Source of the DNA: Chara braunii
Taxonomy: Eukaryota; Streptophyta; Charophyceae; Charales; Characeae
Direction of reading: 5' to 3'
DNA: 64,000 nt
Assembly: GCA_003427395.1 (NCBI GenBank)
Contig: BFEA01000125.1
Span: 1,059,292-1,123,291, forward strand
The notes under the pieces are model-generated. The model was not told the origin of the DNA, did not search any database, and saw only the letters and a list, made by a program, of their open reading frames with translations. Positions 33,413 to 44,804 of this stretch are shown one piece after another. Position numbers and translations under genes: made by a program. The number at the start of each line of letters is the position of its first letter. Position 1 is the stretch's first letter.

Positions 33413-36226
33413 GTAGTAGACAACCGTAGGAGGGACAAGAAAATATGAAAAAAAAATCCTCGTGTAAGGAATGAGCCGTGGCAATTGGGAATGAAGTATT
33501 GCTTTATGATTCCTCTTTACAAAAAGAATGGTAAAAAAAATTGGATAAACTCGCATCTAAAAGAATGAGAATTCACTTGTGGATCTCTAACTCCCCGACT
33601 ACTTAACGAGATACTGACCAATAAAGTCTAAAGTTTTGGGGAGAGACAACCAATGTTTTCCTGCACAACTTCCATAATTGTTGTACTAAATCAAAGAAGG
33701 CAGTGAGGGTCTTTAACCGTACGTTCACCCATGTGATCAAATTTTGGAAACTTGCTAAGTCAAAAGGTCTTTATTTACATATAGATTCCCCCAACGACGG
33801 GGATGTCGCTTAATAGGGTTTGGGAATACGGTTAGACCAAATACCCTTTTGGCCATGTTTTTGCAGTCGATCATCGACTACCATGACGGAGCCAGTCTCA
33901 AGTTAGAAGTGAAAATACTTCAGCATGACGCCATGAGACAAACTCTTCAACCAATAAATTCAAGGTTGTTAAGTGGCCGCACAAATTATCGTGACAACAC
34001 GCAAAAAACAACGAGGGTTAGTAATTAAAATATTTGACCGCCCTGGTCGAAAGGTTAGTCGAGAAGAGGAAAACACAAGATGCACCAACAACATTATAAG
34101 TTAATCGAGACTTCAAACAATACGACAAAACAACATTTGTTAGTACAATTTCATGGATATTGGACACGTTGGTAATAAAGGAATATTGCGGTTCATTCCG
34201 CCGTAGAGTCGAAAAAAAAATAAAAAATAATATAGGTCCGACCGTGCGACCGGGGCAACCAAAAAAACATCTTTGTCTATCTTAGCGGACCACGACGATC
34301 AAAGTGGATCTGATTCTTCCTTTAAAACGGGTCATGGACCCATTACACTAGCTAGACTCAGCCTAAACATCTCCTTAAAGCAGACATGCTCCACTTCTAA
34401 CCGAAGTATGAACTCACCCAGTAGGTTTCGGTAAGGATTGTCAAATAGCGGGTATAGGGAACGAATCTCTCGAACCCACAAACTAACCTTTTTTTATAAG
34501 GAGGCGAGACCGGCCTGACCTCTATTTCACACCACTCTCGAAACGACGGGGCGCAAACCCGCAACCAGAGTTTAACGGTTGACAACGAGTTTTGGTTTCT
34601 CCCGCTAACAAGAGCCGACAGTTAGCCACACAGGGAACACTCAGGTAGTTACGGTTAGATATTCCTTTCTTTCTTTTATTTTTATGATTTTTTATGTTGA
34701 AAATTTGTTGTTTTATATTTTTATTAGTTTTGGATTCCATGGAAGAACTTTCAGACTACCATTTTTGACAATATCTAAGTTGTGAAGTGAATTCAATAGC
34801 ATTAAGGAAAAAAAACATCACGATGTACAATCATTAACTTCGTGAATGAAGGGCGGAAATGACATTTACGCACTACTCAATCGAAGTAAACAAAATTAGA
34901 GAATGGATTTTTCGGTTAAGACTGGATAGTCGCATTGGTGAAAAAAAACAAAAAAAACTCGCGGAGAAGCGCAGACATGGTGCATAGGAAGTAGCTTAAT
35001 TAATTTTTTTTCCCCTTAGTTTATTTACTTTCTGCTATGCATCTACCTTAGATCTCGAGGTAGATTCAGTTGCGCTTCTTCACTAACAGCTCACCCTAAA
35101 GGTAGCGGAGAGGGTAGTGCGAGTAAGGAAAAAGTAAGGAGAGCAAACGATAGCAAAGATGAGTGAGCAGGAGGGAGGGAAGAAACGTGAGCCTAAGCGA
35201 GCTAAATAGCAAGCAAGAGAGCACTAAGCACAACTTATAAGTGCAAGTGAATGTCAAGGACGCGCGAGTAAGATTAAGAAGACAAATACGGGAGTGAGCA
35301 TGAGCACGTTAACACGAACGCGAGTGAAAGTAGATGCAAGCAAGCGGGAGCAAGTAGACTCGAGTGAACATAAGCTTGGATAGCGTGCGCCATCAAGAGT
35401 ATGAGCTGTAGCGTGTGCATGAACGAGAAATGCGAGCACGCAAGCACGAGCATGAGAAGAAGCAGGTAGGAAGCATTGCGAAAAGGAACAAGCAAACGTG
35501 AAAGTCAACAAACAGACACGAATAAGGAAGTATGTAGAAGAATAACGCAAAGTCGTGATGCGGGAAAAACACGTAGAGCGTGTAAACAAATAAGATAGGG
35601 AGGGGCAATGAGAGATAGAGGAGAAAAGTAAAAACGAAGAAGAAACAAAGGAGAAGTGGAAGTTAGCGGAAAAAATGGCAAAAAAATGATTTTTTTCCCT
35701 CGAACACAATGCGACGTCATTTAGGATATGAATGACCGAAAAATTGGCCGAAAACATTCGTTCTCAGCCTCGCGATCAGGCGAGATTGTCAGAGGGGAGA
35801 TAAGTCAGGGATGAACTCATCAGCGTGTGAAACCGTTAAAGTGGTAATAAGCGGGTATTGAGGACGAGGTTGTGAAGAGGAGAGAGAGAAGTAGAGAGGA
35901 GCATGACGAGAAGGAGAACAAAGTGACAAGTGAGAGCGAGAAGGAAACAAGCAGAAAACAGAAAAAAACAAAGATTCACATATTCCACAAATGTGCATTC
36001 GATAAGGATGACGCTTCAGTCTCGGGACTTTGTACTTGAGTAACTAAGAAGCTTTCTACGAATACTTTGGTGATTGGAACGAGATCACCACCTTCTATAA
36101 ACTCAAGCCACAAATGACTCATCTAAGAAAGAAGTATGAGGTACGTTCCTTTTCCTTTCGTTTTTTATTATTATTTTATTTTTCCTCTATACTGTGAATC
36201 AAATTGAAGCTACAGACAGGTTACGT
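33413..36226. other. Retroelement tail and intergenic, no supportable gene
   Basis: 33.4-34.3 kb is AT-rich and may be the end of the gypsy element. Around 34480-34560 (minus) GTGGGTTCGAGAGATTC resembles a B box, perhaps a degraded SINE. 35.1-36.0 kb is strongly purine-rich on the plus strand with recurring GAGCAAGC/GAGTGAGC words. The long minus-strand frames there are compositional. Confidence 0.5.
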
Positions 36227-36735
36227 TGTTAGAGCAGAAACCCTTACAAGGGTATCTGCTCGCGTTTTCCAATGTCGGACTCTGTCCGAGTTTTTCGTTA
36301 AATTAAGGAACTTGATGAGATTGGCGCCTGTCAAAGTTATTCAGACCAACACTATAACGGAAAAACCTAAAACCTGACGTTGTTGACGTGTGATGCCATT
36401 GGCGTTCGATCGGAACAGCAGGAGTAAGCGGTACGACTTGTCGTCCGCGGTTCCCTACAAGGCCGCAGGGGTGCGGGGTCATACTAAAGCTAGACTTAGT
36501 CTACCTAAAATAAGGTAGCGCGTGGCCGACGACCGCACGATTCAGGGCCTTAGTAGGCCAAATAGGTGCCCACGCCATGTACGTGGCCACGACGTGTGTA
36601 CCGTGCTGCCAGATGCTCCCCGTGTTGGCGGCAGCACGGCTGGTCAGCGGCTGGGGCTTCTGGGGTACGCAGGAAGAGCCAGCCTCAGGCCACATGTGAT
36701 ATCGCACTGGGCCAAACTCTTCATAAGGAAGAGCT

Positions 36736-36849
36736 GCTCCTATTCCAGTGTGGAATAGGAGCTAGCCCAGTAGGATATCACATAAGACTCTTACTCAGAT
36801 GATACCGGGGTCAAGTCCCGATAACGTCACCGCTGGGCTAGCTCCTTTT
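36736..36849 (+). repeat. tRNA-Lys(CTT)-like module closed by a 13-bp stem, with TTTT
   Basis: A perfect hairpin CTCCTATTCC/GGAATAGGAG (36736-36761) leads into GGAGCTAGCCCAG (36758-36770), which pairs perfectly with CTGGGCTAGCTCC (36833-36845). Inside lie a D-arm/A-box TAGCCCAGTAGG, an anticodon-loop-like GACTCTTACTC (CTT) and a T-arm CGGG-GTCAAGT-CCCG (B box). The match to tRNA-Lys from A box to B box is good by eye. TTTT follows at 36846-36849, as at Pol III terminators. Read as a tRNA-derived module with an enlarged acceptor stem. Expression is not shown. Confidence 0.65.
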
Positions 36850-36994
36850 GGAGTAGCCCAGTCTTTTGGAGCGGCCGTTTTCGGTCGTGCGATCGCTGGG
36901 ATCGCACGGTTGAAAACAGTCACGTGGAGGTCTGCATGGCCCTACGCAAGGATATCATAGATATAGTAGGGCTACCGCTACTACAGCCGTAGTA

Positions 36995-37082
36995 GGAGCC
37001 AACCCAGTAGGTAAGCACACTAGCCTGTTACCCCGCAGATGCGGGGATCGATTATGTGCACAACCTCGGGCTGGCTCCTTTT
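36995..37082 (+). repeat. tRNA-Asn(GTT)-like module with long terminal stem and TTTT
   Basis: GGAGCCAACCC (36995) pairs with GGGCTGGCTCC (to 37078), allowing one G-U pair. The interior reads CAGTAGGTAAGCAC, then GCCTGTTACC (GTT loop) and GCGGGGATCGATTATG as a weak B box. TTTT is at 37079-37082. It has the same architecture as the preceding module. Confidence 0.55.
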
Positions 37083-37255
37083 GGAGCAGCCAGTTGGGCC
37101 GGTACGGTCGATTTCGGGCGCGCGATCGACGAAATCGCTCGACTGAAATCAGTCGCACGCAGATGGATAGTATGACCCCTGCGCAAGGATGACACGCATA
37201 AATCAAGAAGTGGTAAAAAATTTTTTTTTTCATTTTTTTTGTCTTGTTTTTTTTG

Positions 37256-37320
37256 CGATCCCAGTCGGGATCGAGCTTGGGTCTGTACCCCAACAGTTCA
37301 TGGGTATACCACGATGGGAT
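37256..37320 (-). repeat. tRNA-like module, opposite strand
   Basis: On the minus strand ATCCCA and TGGGAT close the ends. Inside are GAACTGTTGGGG (GTT loop) and CAAGCTCGATCCCG (B-box-like). An A/T-rich block follows. Confidence 0.45.
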
Positions 37321-38619
37321 ATGACCGTTGACAAGGCCAACGGAGTTAAAAAAAAAAAAAAAAAAACTACGAAGCGTCATATGGCGCTCAATGAAATACC
37401 TATGGCACTTCAGCCCCACTATACGTGATAGCGCTCTAAAAAACAGGCGACCGTTTTTAGAAGAAGGTTTTTTTTTTTTTTTTTTTGGATTTTTCTTCTA
37501 TATTCGTTTTAGATTTTCTTCTTTTTAGGTTTCGTTGATTTCTTCTTTTTAGTAGAAATTAGTAAGTGCCCGTTCGTTTTTGACAAACGGAATGTCATCT
37601 CTGCAACGGGATGTGCAAAGTCAAACGAATCTGCCACAAAAATATGGCTAGATTCCGGACGTGGCTTTGGGACCTTGTACTTGAGTTATAAGGGACTCTC
37701 TGCGAGCAGTTGCTCGTGGGAAAACGAGCAACTGTTTCCTCAGTAACTGTTGAGGTAACCACCCTAGCCTGTGTCTGAATCTGGCTGGGGTCGAGGGCTG
37801 TATGCAGGCACAGGCAGGAAGGGTGAGGGTTGAAAAGACTGATGGGGAGAGAGGGAAACGGGAGAGTTGGGAGGAGGCGGGCCTACTCCTCCCAACACGA
37901 ACAACTGTTCTCCCCGATTTCAGGGGAGCGCAGAGGTAGAAGGGAGAAAAGGGTAAAAAAAAAAGCCACGACCACGAATGTGGCCGCGGCTATGATCAGA
38001 AATAGGCCAAGCTGGCCTGAATGTGACTCAGGCCAGAGGCTGGGGAACTGGAGGGTAAGTGAGGGGAACTTGGCTGGAAGCAGGCATTTTTCCACTGAAC
38101 CTGCACTTAGTATGAGGCTGAGTGCAGGTTAAAGGGAGAAAAAGAGGGCGGCAATTGAGTATAACTGCCAACCTAAGTGTGTGGCTGAGGTGAGACAGCC
38201 TCAATCCGTTGATCTGGCTCAGATCAACGGCCCCAAGCAAGTGACGAATTTTGCCTGGGGGCAGTTGAGGCTGCTGCTGCCCTCCTCACCCACTACAAAA
38301 GAGGCAGTTGTCCCCAGCTGCCTCACACTTGCCTCCAGCTGCCAGTGTGCGACAGCACACTTGCCTCATCGCTGGAGTGCTGGGGAGGAGGCTGGACTAC
38401 TGTCGGCGGAGCTAAAGGACTGCGGAGGAGCGAGAAGGAGGACACAGCCATAACCTTGGCTGGAGCACTCTGCTCCACCCCTTGGCAGATTGGTCTCAAA
38501 GGGGACCTTGCGGCAGCGTGGCGAGGAGGGGCAGTGGAGCGTGGCAAGGAGCGATGGGGAGCACGACAACTGGTGGAGTTGTGCCAGCCGATATTTTCGA
38601 CAACCATAACCCATTTTTG

Positions 38620-39200
38620 TGGGTTTATGCTGCCGAAATATCGCGGCGTCGCCACGACACCTTTATTTTGAGGGGTGAGACTACCGTTTTCACAGCATGT
38701 CGACAATACTTTGTTTTGAAGAGTGACGCTGCCGTTTCCACAACACAGTAGTACAGCGTGGCGGAGCGCCGCTGTCTTTTTGAGGTGGTACGGCATGGCG
38801 AAGCGCCGCCGTTTCCACAATACGGTAGTACAGCGTGGCGGAGCGCCGCTGTCTTTTTTCGGTGGTACGGCATGGCGAAGCGCCGCCGTCTTTTTACGAT
38901 GATATGGCGCAGCGAAGCACCGCTGTCTTTTTGTGGTGGTACAGTACAGTGAAGCGCTGCCGTATTTTTTACAGTGGTACGGCACGGCGAAGCGCCGCCG
39001 TCGTTTTACGGCGGTCGGAGCGCCGCCGTTTTTTTGCGGTGGTACAACATGGCGAAGTGTTGCCGTTTTTTTTACGGTGGGACGGCAGATCGAAGCGCTG
39101 CCGTTTTTTTTACGTTGGTACGACACGATGAAGCGTCGCCGTCTTTTGCGGTGGTACGACACGGCGAAGCACTGCCTTATTTTTTACGGTGGTGGATTCA
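38620..39200. repeat. GC-rich minisatellite, 37-38-bp unit (first LTR)
   Basis: Units contain GGCGAAGCGCCGCCGTC, a T run and GGTGGTACGGCA. Two 65-bp-period units with TTTGTTTTGAAGAGTGACGC precede it (38.66-38.75 kb). A 279-codon minus-strand frame crosses it, but the second LTR does not keep that frame open. Confidence 0.85.
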
Positions 39201-40975
39201 TACGTGAAGCGTCTGCTCTTCGTACCTTATTATATTCACAGATAGTTGTTTCTATAAAGTGGTCAAGTTTATTGAAGTGTATATTTGATAGAAGGGGACT
39301 AAGGCTGAAGGGTCGCCGCCTGGTGGCGCCTATGGTCGCTTCTTCAATCTCTCCGTGTGGCATATGAAACAAGATGCACGGCGAAGCGCTGCTGTTTTCT
39401 TTTTTTTTAATGGTGGTATGACACAGCGAAGCGCTGCCATTTTTTTTTACGAGGATTCAGCACAGCAATGGAATTGCGGCACGATGGTGAGATGTGAATG
39501 GGCGGTGCATTGACCATTGGGAGCACGTGGCACTTGCGGTTTTGACACCAAGTAGTGTTATTGTTTTTTTGGAGAGCGTGGTGAGAGCGGTTTCGACAGT
39601 TGGGACCATCCGATGTTATAAGCGGTAGTGCGGGATCACTTAGGACCACTTGGGAACAGTTGGGATCGACGCAGGACGCAGTGGATTTTCTTGGGACGAG
39701 TGCGGCTCGCCATCTTAGCACTTGGGACGACCGCGAGTGAAACTTGCGAGCCGGGAACAGAATGGGACAAGCAGTTGGCCCAAGACTTACCTCGGGACTG
39801 CGGTTTGTTCGGTGACACGTATATGTTATTTGGCTTTTTTGAATGAGCCACAGCGCGTTCGACACCAATTAACTCAAGGTCAGTCAGTAGACAACTCAGA
39901 CTCCCTTCACACCTGTGTGCACCCACACATTGCTTGACTCTTTTCGCTTCGAATGTTCAAGAGAAAATGTAGAGTGGGGTTGTGGGCATCGTGCATGAGT
40001 GAAAAGGCGGGTCTGACGTGAGTAGTGCGACTTGAATTGTCCTCTTTTGATCGTGTTGTCTGTGTAATGTGCAAGTGAGTAAAAAAACTATGCATGAAAG
40101 TGAGACAAAATGCTATTTGACAAATGCGGAGAGTTTCACCTCCTTACCCTTTTTTTTTTTTTCGACAGTGAGTTGGGTGAACTCGCTTGCTATTTTTGAA
40201 GGATAATCGATGGGTGTCGTGAGAAAAAGAATCTTGAAAACAGAAAGAGAATCAAAGCATAATGAATTTATTTTTTCACTAGGAAACCCGTTCTATCCCA
40301 ATCGACCTTCTTATTTACGCTTGTCCGAATGAGTCTTTATCTCTCGCTCTTGACTTTTCTTTTCGTCTAAGTAACCTTGAGTTTAGAAAACACGAACAGT
40401 TAAAACCTGCTTGCGGTGAATATATGAGGTGGGGGTTCGTTGCTTTAGGAGTCGGTGATGTTATCGACCTAGAGTGGACCGTTTCTATGAGGGAGGTACT
40501 TTGCCGATTCGGTGGAGACGGTCCGACTTCTGAGATCCGAGTCTTGTGCTCGGGCGAGGAGGAGGAGTACCCCAGATCACTTCCGAGAGAGTGAGACATG
40601 CAACACTTCAAGCAATGCACCTGATAAAGAATCATCCGCAAAGCATCATGTCATCGAAAAGACTAGAAACATACGACGACAAGTGTATGCATGTCTAATC
40701 TTAGGTCGACGGTAGGTTGGAATGAATAACTTTGGCAGCGCATCTCATCGAGTCAAAACTAAGGTAGTACGACTACCTTAGCGGCTGCACCAATATTATT
40801 GTCGATAGCTAACTTCTTGTTGGCAGTTATTTGATTGTTTTGTGGTGTTCGACCTGAGATGGTCGGATTGTATTTCAATCCTGTGTTATTGGATGTATCT
40901 AATAATCATTTGGATTCTAGCTGCCATCATTTCAGATTGAATATATTTTTATGTTGACTACGGTCGATTCTTTTT

Positions 40976-40989
40976 CATATAATTATATG
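40976..40989 (+). promoter_or_regulatory. Candidate LTR TATA box (first LTR)
   Basis: CATATAATTATATG lies 216 bases before the LTR end, in a place conserved in the second LTR. Confidence 0.4.
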
Positions 40990-41522
40990 TGATCGCTTAA
41001 CCTTCTTTTGACTGGTGTCTAAAGAGACTAGGATACTGTGGGTTTCACACTTGACTGAGACCGTCCTAGTCGATTGGCGTATACTTCGTTCTTAGGAGAT
41101 CAGCGCCCTAATGGACGAACGACGTCCGGGTTCAATTGGCGTTTTAATCGCGCGTACCTATACTATAGCGAGCGAGCAAATGCCCTCGGCCGACCCACCT
41201 CTGCAATTGCATTTAAAAGCTTTTACACGTGGGTTGGTAGCTCGGTAGGGATACGCCCCTACGGGTGGTGACAGCCTCTTAGGGAAGCAAGTTGTGCCTC
41301 GCGGGCCCCTATCCTGTCGTAGGACACCAAGGGATGCACAGCTGGCGCACCCGGCTAGAGCAGCGAAGGAACGACACGACCTCGCACCCGTCTCGGCGGT
41401 TAGCGAGATTATTTCGCGTCGTTCCAAAGTTGTCTCTTATGTTGTGTTTTCGTTTAGGGGTAACTTCGGCGCAGTCACGAAAACAGTTTGTAATTGCAAT
41501 TGAAACTGCGTTTTAGCAGTTT

Positions 41523-41638
41523 AGTCAGGGCCCGGGTTTCAATTGCAGTTGAAACTCGGGCTGCCTTTAGGTAGCATTTCAGTCAGGGCCCGGGTTTCAA
41601 TTGCAGTTGAAACTCGGGCTGCCTTTAGGTAGCATTTC
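41523..41638. repeat. 58-bp exact tandem duplication
   Basis: Units 41523-41580 and 41581-41638 look identical. Each holds GTTTCAATTGCAGTTGAAAC. Confidence 0.95.
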
Positions 41639-41683
41639 AGTCAGGGCCCTCGTCTATCCACAAACAACAGATTGGAAAAAAAA

Positions 41684-41759
41684 NNNNNNNNNNNNNNNNN
41701 NNNNNNNNNNNNNNNNNNNNNNNNNNNNNNNNNNNNNNNNNNNNNNNNNNNNNNNNNNN
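41684..41759. other. Assembly gap, 76 N
   Basis: A run of N within the leader insertion. Confidence 0.99.
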
Positions 41760-42074
41760 TAAATGAAGCGTGGAATCCGCCCGGCCTGGCTGGCAGGGCG
41801 TTACAAGGACCTGACAACAATAAACAAAAAAGGAAAACGACTTGTTTCATGTTCCTCACTTCCTGGCGAGATACATTCCTCAAAGCACTGGTGAGGTGAG
41901 GGTCTTTCCGGCGTAGGTGGATTCCTAGTTCCTCGTTTCTTTGCTTTTTTATTATTCTTTTAGTTTTTTCTTTTTTTGGCCTTCATCCCTGCCAAGAGCC
42001 CCCCACTTCTTCGGAGTAGGCTACTCTTGAGACTTCGCGTTTGCCTGTGAAGGGTAGTGCCTGTGAATCTCGGC

Positions 42075-42182
42075 TATGGCCGAAACATCTCGATCGTGGC
42101 CAATCTGGGGTGTGGCCGAGACATCTCGGCCCTGGTCAGTTTGGGGTGTGGTCGAAACATCTCGGTCGTGGCCCAACCACGC
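42075..42182. repeat. 36-bp tandem repeat, three copies
   Basis: Units start TATGGCCGAAACATCTCG, TGTGGCCGAGACATCTCG and TGTGGTCGAAACATCTCG. Each contains a GGCCGA/TCGGCC-type dyad. The array is followed by T22 and, about 40 bases later, A18. Confidence 0.85.
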
Positions 42183-42983
42183 GGCTGTTTTTTTTTTTTT
42201 TTTTTTCCAACCACGGCGCGGCGCAGTTCGTTGCGCCACGCGACCAAAAAAAAAAAAAAAAACGGAAGAAGAAAAAAACGGCCATGTGCCTTACTGAACT
42301 GCTAGAAAAAGTCAGTCCAAGTTTCAAACTACTAAAACGCAGTTTCAATTGCAATTGAAACTCGGACCCTAACTAAACTGCTAAAACGCAGTTTCAAATG
42401 CAATTACAACCTGTGACCCTGACCGTGTCGTAGTTTTCTCTTTTGTTTAACTCCTGCGTGACATGGCCAGGAGGACTCCCGCCGCTGCGGGACAAAAGGC
42501 AGGGGCCGATGCGCTCGACAGGTGGCACCGTTGCTGGAGATAACGACAAATTACTGTTGTCCCTGGTGGAACGACACTCGGGGATGAATAATGTAAAAAT
42601 TAACTTGGCTAAGAGAAAGGTTAGTAACTCGGACCTCTATAGGGAGAAAAAAGGTAACGCCTTCTTCTACTCTATATTGTGGTACATCTGGTACTAGCTT
42701 TTATTTTGGACTTGCAGAGGAAGTGTAACTTCAACGTTGTTTTGATAATGATTTTAGTTGTGAGAACTGTTATTGTGACCTTAGTTTACAAGTAATTTAA
42801 ATTGTAAGGGTCATTGATAAAAGATTAAACGCGTATTGCATGTATGTGGAATTGTTGTCTGCAATGGAACAACACCCGAGTAAGTTATTTTGATAGTTAG
42901 GTATAATGCTGAGATCTGAAATTATTTCGATGGTTGTTAATTAATCAACCAGGTTATTTGATCATTAATAGAGTTTATGCCTT

Positions 42984-44222
42984 TTGCAGGGTGACAAAAT
43001 GACGGGAGAAGTTTTTGGCGACATGCCTCTTTTTAAGGGCAGTGGGGTTGTTAAATTCTTTCAGGCCTTCCAGACTCTCGCAACACAGATGATTTGGGGA
43101 GAAAATCACAAGTTCCTTTTCGTTTTGGGATTTGTGATTGAAGAATTGAAGGTCGGGGTCAGACATTTATTGCGGGCTTCTGGAACCTGGGAGGAATTCG
43201 AAAAGTTGATAATTGCCAAATACTAGGAATCGCCCGAGGAGGAGAAAAAAGAAAGGAATAAAAATCATCCTTGGGATAAAAGCGTGACTGAAATTACTCA
43301 GCTTATAGAACAAAGAACCGAGAAAAAGAAACGTTTACCAAAGGTAAAGGTTCCTCTTTTCGATGGTAATTTTGTCTCAATTTTTATCAAAAAAAAATTA
43401 TCAAAAAAATTTAACAGTTGGTATCTGTTAATGATTGGGATGGGCCTCAGATGTTGAGGCGAGTTCTTAGATATGTTGACAAAGATCTCGTGAGTACATT
43501 CCAACAAATAATTAAGACTTCATTAATGTGGTCTCGTTTTTGCGATGCCATGTTAGACGAATTTTGGTTAGGTGATACAGTAATAACAATTGAGGACTTG
43601 ATGAATGTTGAGCGAGATGCACATGTAGTAAAAGAAAAGTTTTTGACTGAATTTGAATGGGTGGCTCGTCGAATTCAGGGATTGATGGATAGACAGAAGT
43701 GTGTTGATTTTATTGAGAAATTTTCCGAGGGAGAACAATGTTTGTTTACCCAAGGAGAAAGCAGTAAATTCAATTAGGAAAGAATTCAGTCAAATTTCAT
43801 TGGCCGATAATTTAATCGAAATTTTGACCAGACTCTTCGAATGCAAGTTCGCTTACAGAAAATTGAGAGAAAATGTCGAGTTGACAAGCAAAAGGGAGAT
43901 TCGGATCCTGTGACAAATCTCTCAGAAATCAGAAGAATACTAGAAAAGGAAAGTGACGATTATTGTTACGAGTATGAGAGGGCAAGGATAAAATGTCCTT
44001 TGGAGGATTCATGTCAGAGCGATAGGAAAAATGAGAAGGATCATTTGAATAATTTTTTGATGTCAACTGCTAAAGAAGCAGAACATTGTAAGTCGGCGTT
44101 TCGAAATTAACGAAACCAGCAAGTAAAGAAAGGAAGATTCTATTGGAATAATATTATCTGTAAGAGATGCAGTAGTACCAGCCACACTTCGAATGGATGC
44201 AAAAGATTGACGGTTACAAAAA
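42984..44222 (+). pseudogene. Retrotransposon gag with CCHC zinc knuckle, frameshifted
   Basis: The N-terminal part (42984-43226) reads FFQAFQTLATQM and a short helical domain. After a stop comes PKVKVPLFDG, then in another frame the capsid-like helical region (43418-43777: RRVLRYVDKDLVSTFQQI, IEDLMNVERDAHV). A charged coiled-coil-like segment (43701-44110) follows in two frames. The C-terminal knuckle CKRCSSTSHTSNGC (44159-44200) has exact CX2CX4HX4C spacing. Stops and at least three frameshifts make it non-functional. No protease or RT follows, unlike an autonomous element. Confidence 0.75.
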
Positions 44223-44804
44223 AATAGATTCATTTTGATTTCATTTTTCGAGCTCACCATGAACTCGGAATCTTTTTTTTTAATATTAATAATGTCAACT
44301 TAATGTTGATATTCCCTTTTGATAAGGCGAGAATTCTATCTGATTTGACCTATCATCTTATTCATATTATTATCCATTGAAGAACTATATGTTTTATTTA
44401 TTATTGAATAATATATGATATGAATCATTATGAAATTTCATGTGAAAACATTTGTCGTGAAATGTTTTGTGGTTGTGAGTATTTAGTTGAATGTAAGTTG
44501 TTGAGAAATTATGAATTTATAGGTAAACGACTATGGTTGCTGCGAGGGGAGAAGTGGTTACCTCTCATCGTGTCAGGCATAGTCACCGTACGTCTATAAC
44601 CAGGGTTTAGCCAGCCTTGGCTGTAGAAGGTAAGGTTGTTCTACTCTATGTGTGACAGATTGATGAATGAAGGCACTGAGATTTGGATGGAATGTAAAGA
44701 AGTTTGAGTCGCAAGCAAGACCTGATCCCGAATGAATCTCATTTATTTTAGGATGAATATTATGGAATGTTACAACGATTGTTAAGGATTGGTTATCGAA
44801 AAGA
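44223..44804. other. AT-rich spacer after gag
   Basis: I see no coding frame or repeat here. Confidence 0.5.

Larger units (their letters stand above)
36227..41205 (+). repeat. Candidate 5' LTR (4979 bp)
   Basis: It starts TGTTAGAGCAGAAACCC with a hairpin around CCCTTACAAGGG. Order of contents: hairpin and tRNA-like cluster (36.73-37.32 kb), T-rich block, a GAGCAACTG-rich region, the 37-38-bp minisatellite, a CACTTGGGA-rich region, a TATA box, and the shared end GTCCTAGTCGA ... CACCTCTGCA. Confidence 0.6.
41483..42414. mobile_element. TIR-bounded insertion in the leader (about 0.93 kb)
   Basis: Inverted ends of about 75-80 bp begin ACAGTTTGTAATTGCA on the left and, reversed, ACAGGTTGTAATTGCA on the right. 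Both continue GAAACTGCGTTTTAGCAG. They contain the 20-bp palindrome GTTTCAATTGCAATTGAAAC or close variants. Inside are a 58-bp exact duplication, a 36-bp triple repeat, T/A homopolymers and a 76-N gap. No coding frame. No target duplication was resolved, so it may be a foldback element or a repeat-rich leader segment. Confidence 0.5.
41206..42983 (+). other. 5' leader region of the GAG-only element
   Basis: Non-coding. It begins like the leaders of the palindrome arms (GGTTGGTAGCTCGGTAGGG at about 41223, CCTATCCTGTCGTAGG at about 41308), is interrupted by a TIR-bounded insertion, and resumes at TTAACTCCTGCGTGACATGG (about 42448). The stretch from 42.6 kb to the gag start is AT-rich. Confidence 0.55.

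Noticed and set aside
35254-35998. 167-codon and other minus-strand hydrophobic frames
   Set aside because: They come from the purine-rich composition of the plus strand, which removes stops and gives Phe/Leu/Ser-rich peptides. No domain is visible.
36758-37082. Functional tRNA-Lys and tRNA-Asn genes
   Set aside because: The closing stems are 11-13 bp instead of 7, with no proper spacing to a discriminator or CCA-end position, and the modules repeat as part of LTRs.
38323-39162. 279-codon minus-strand open frame
   Set aside because: It runs through the 37-38-bp minisatellite. The unit length is not a multiple of three, the protein is a repeat product, and the second LTR copy breaks it.
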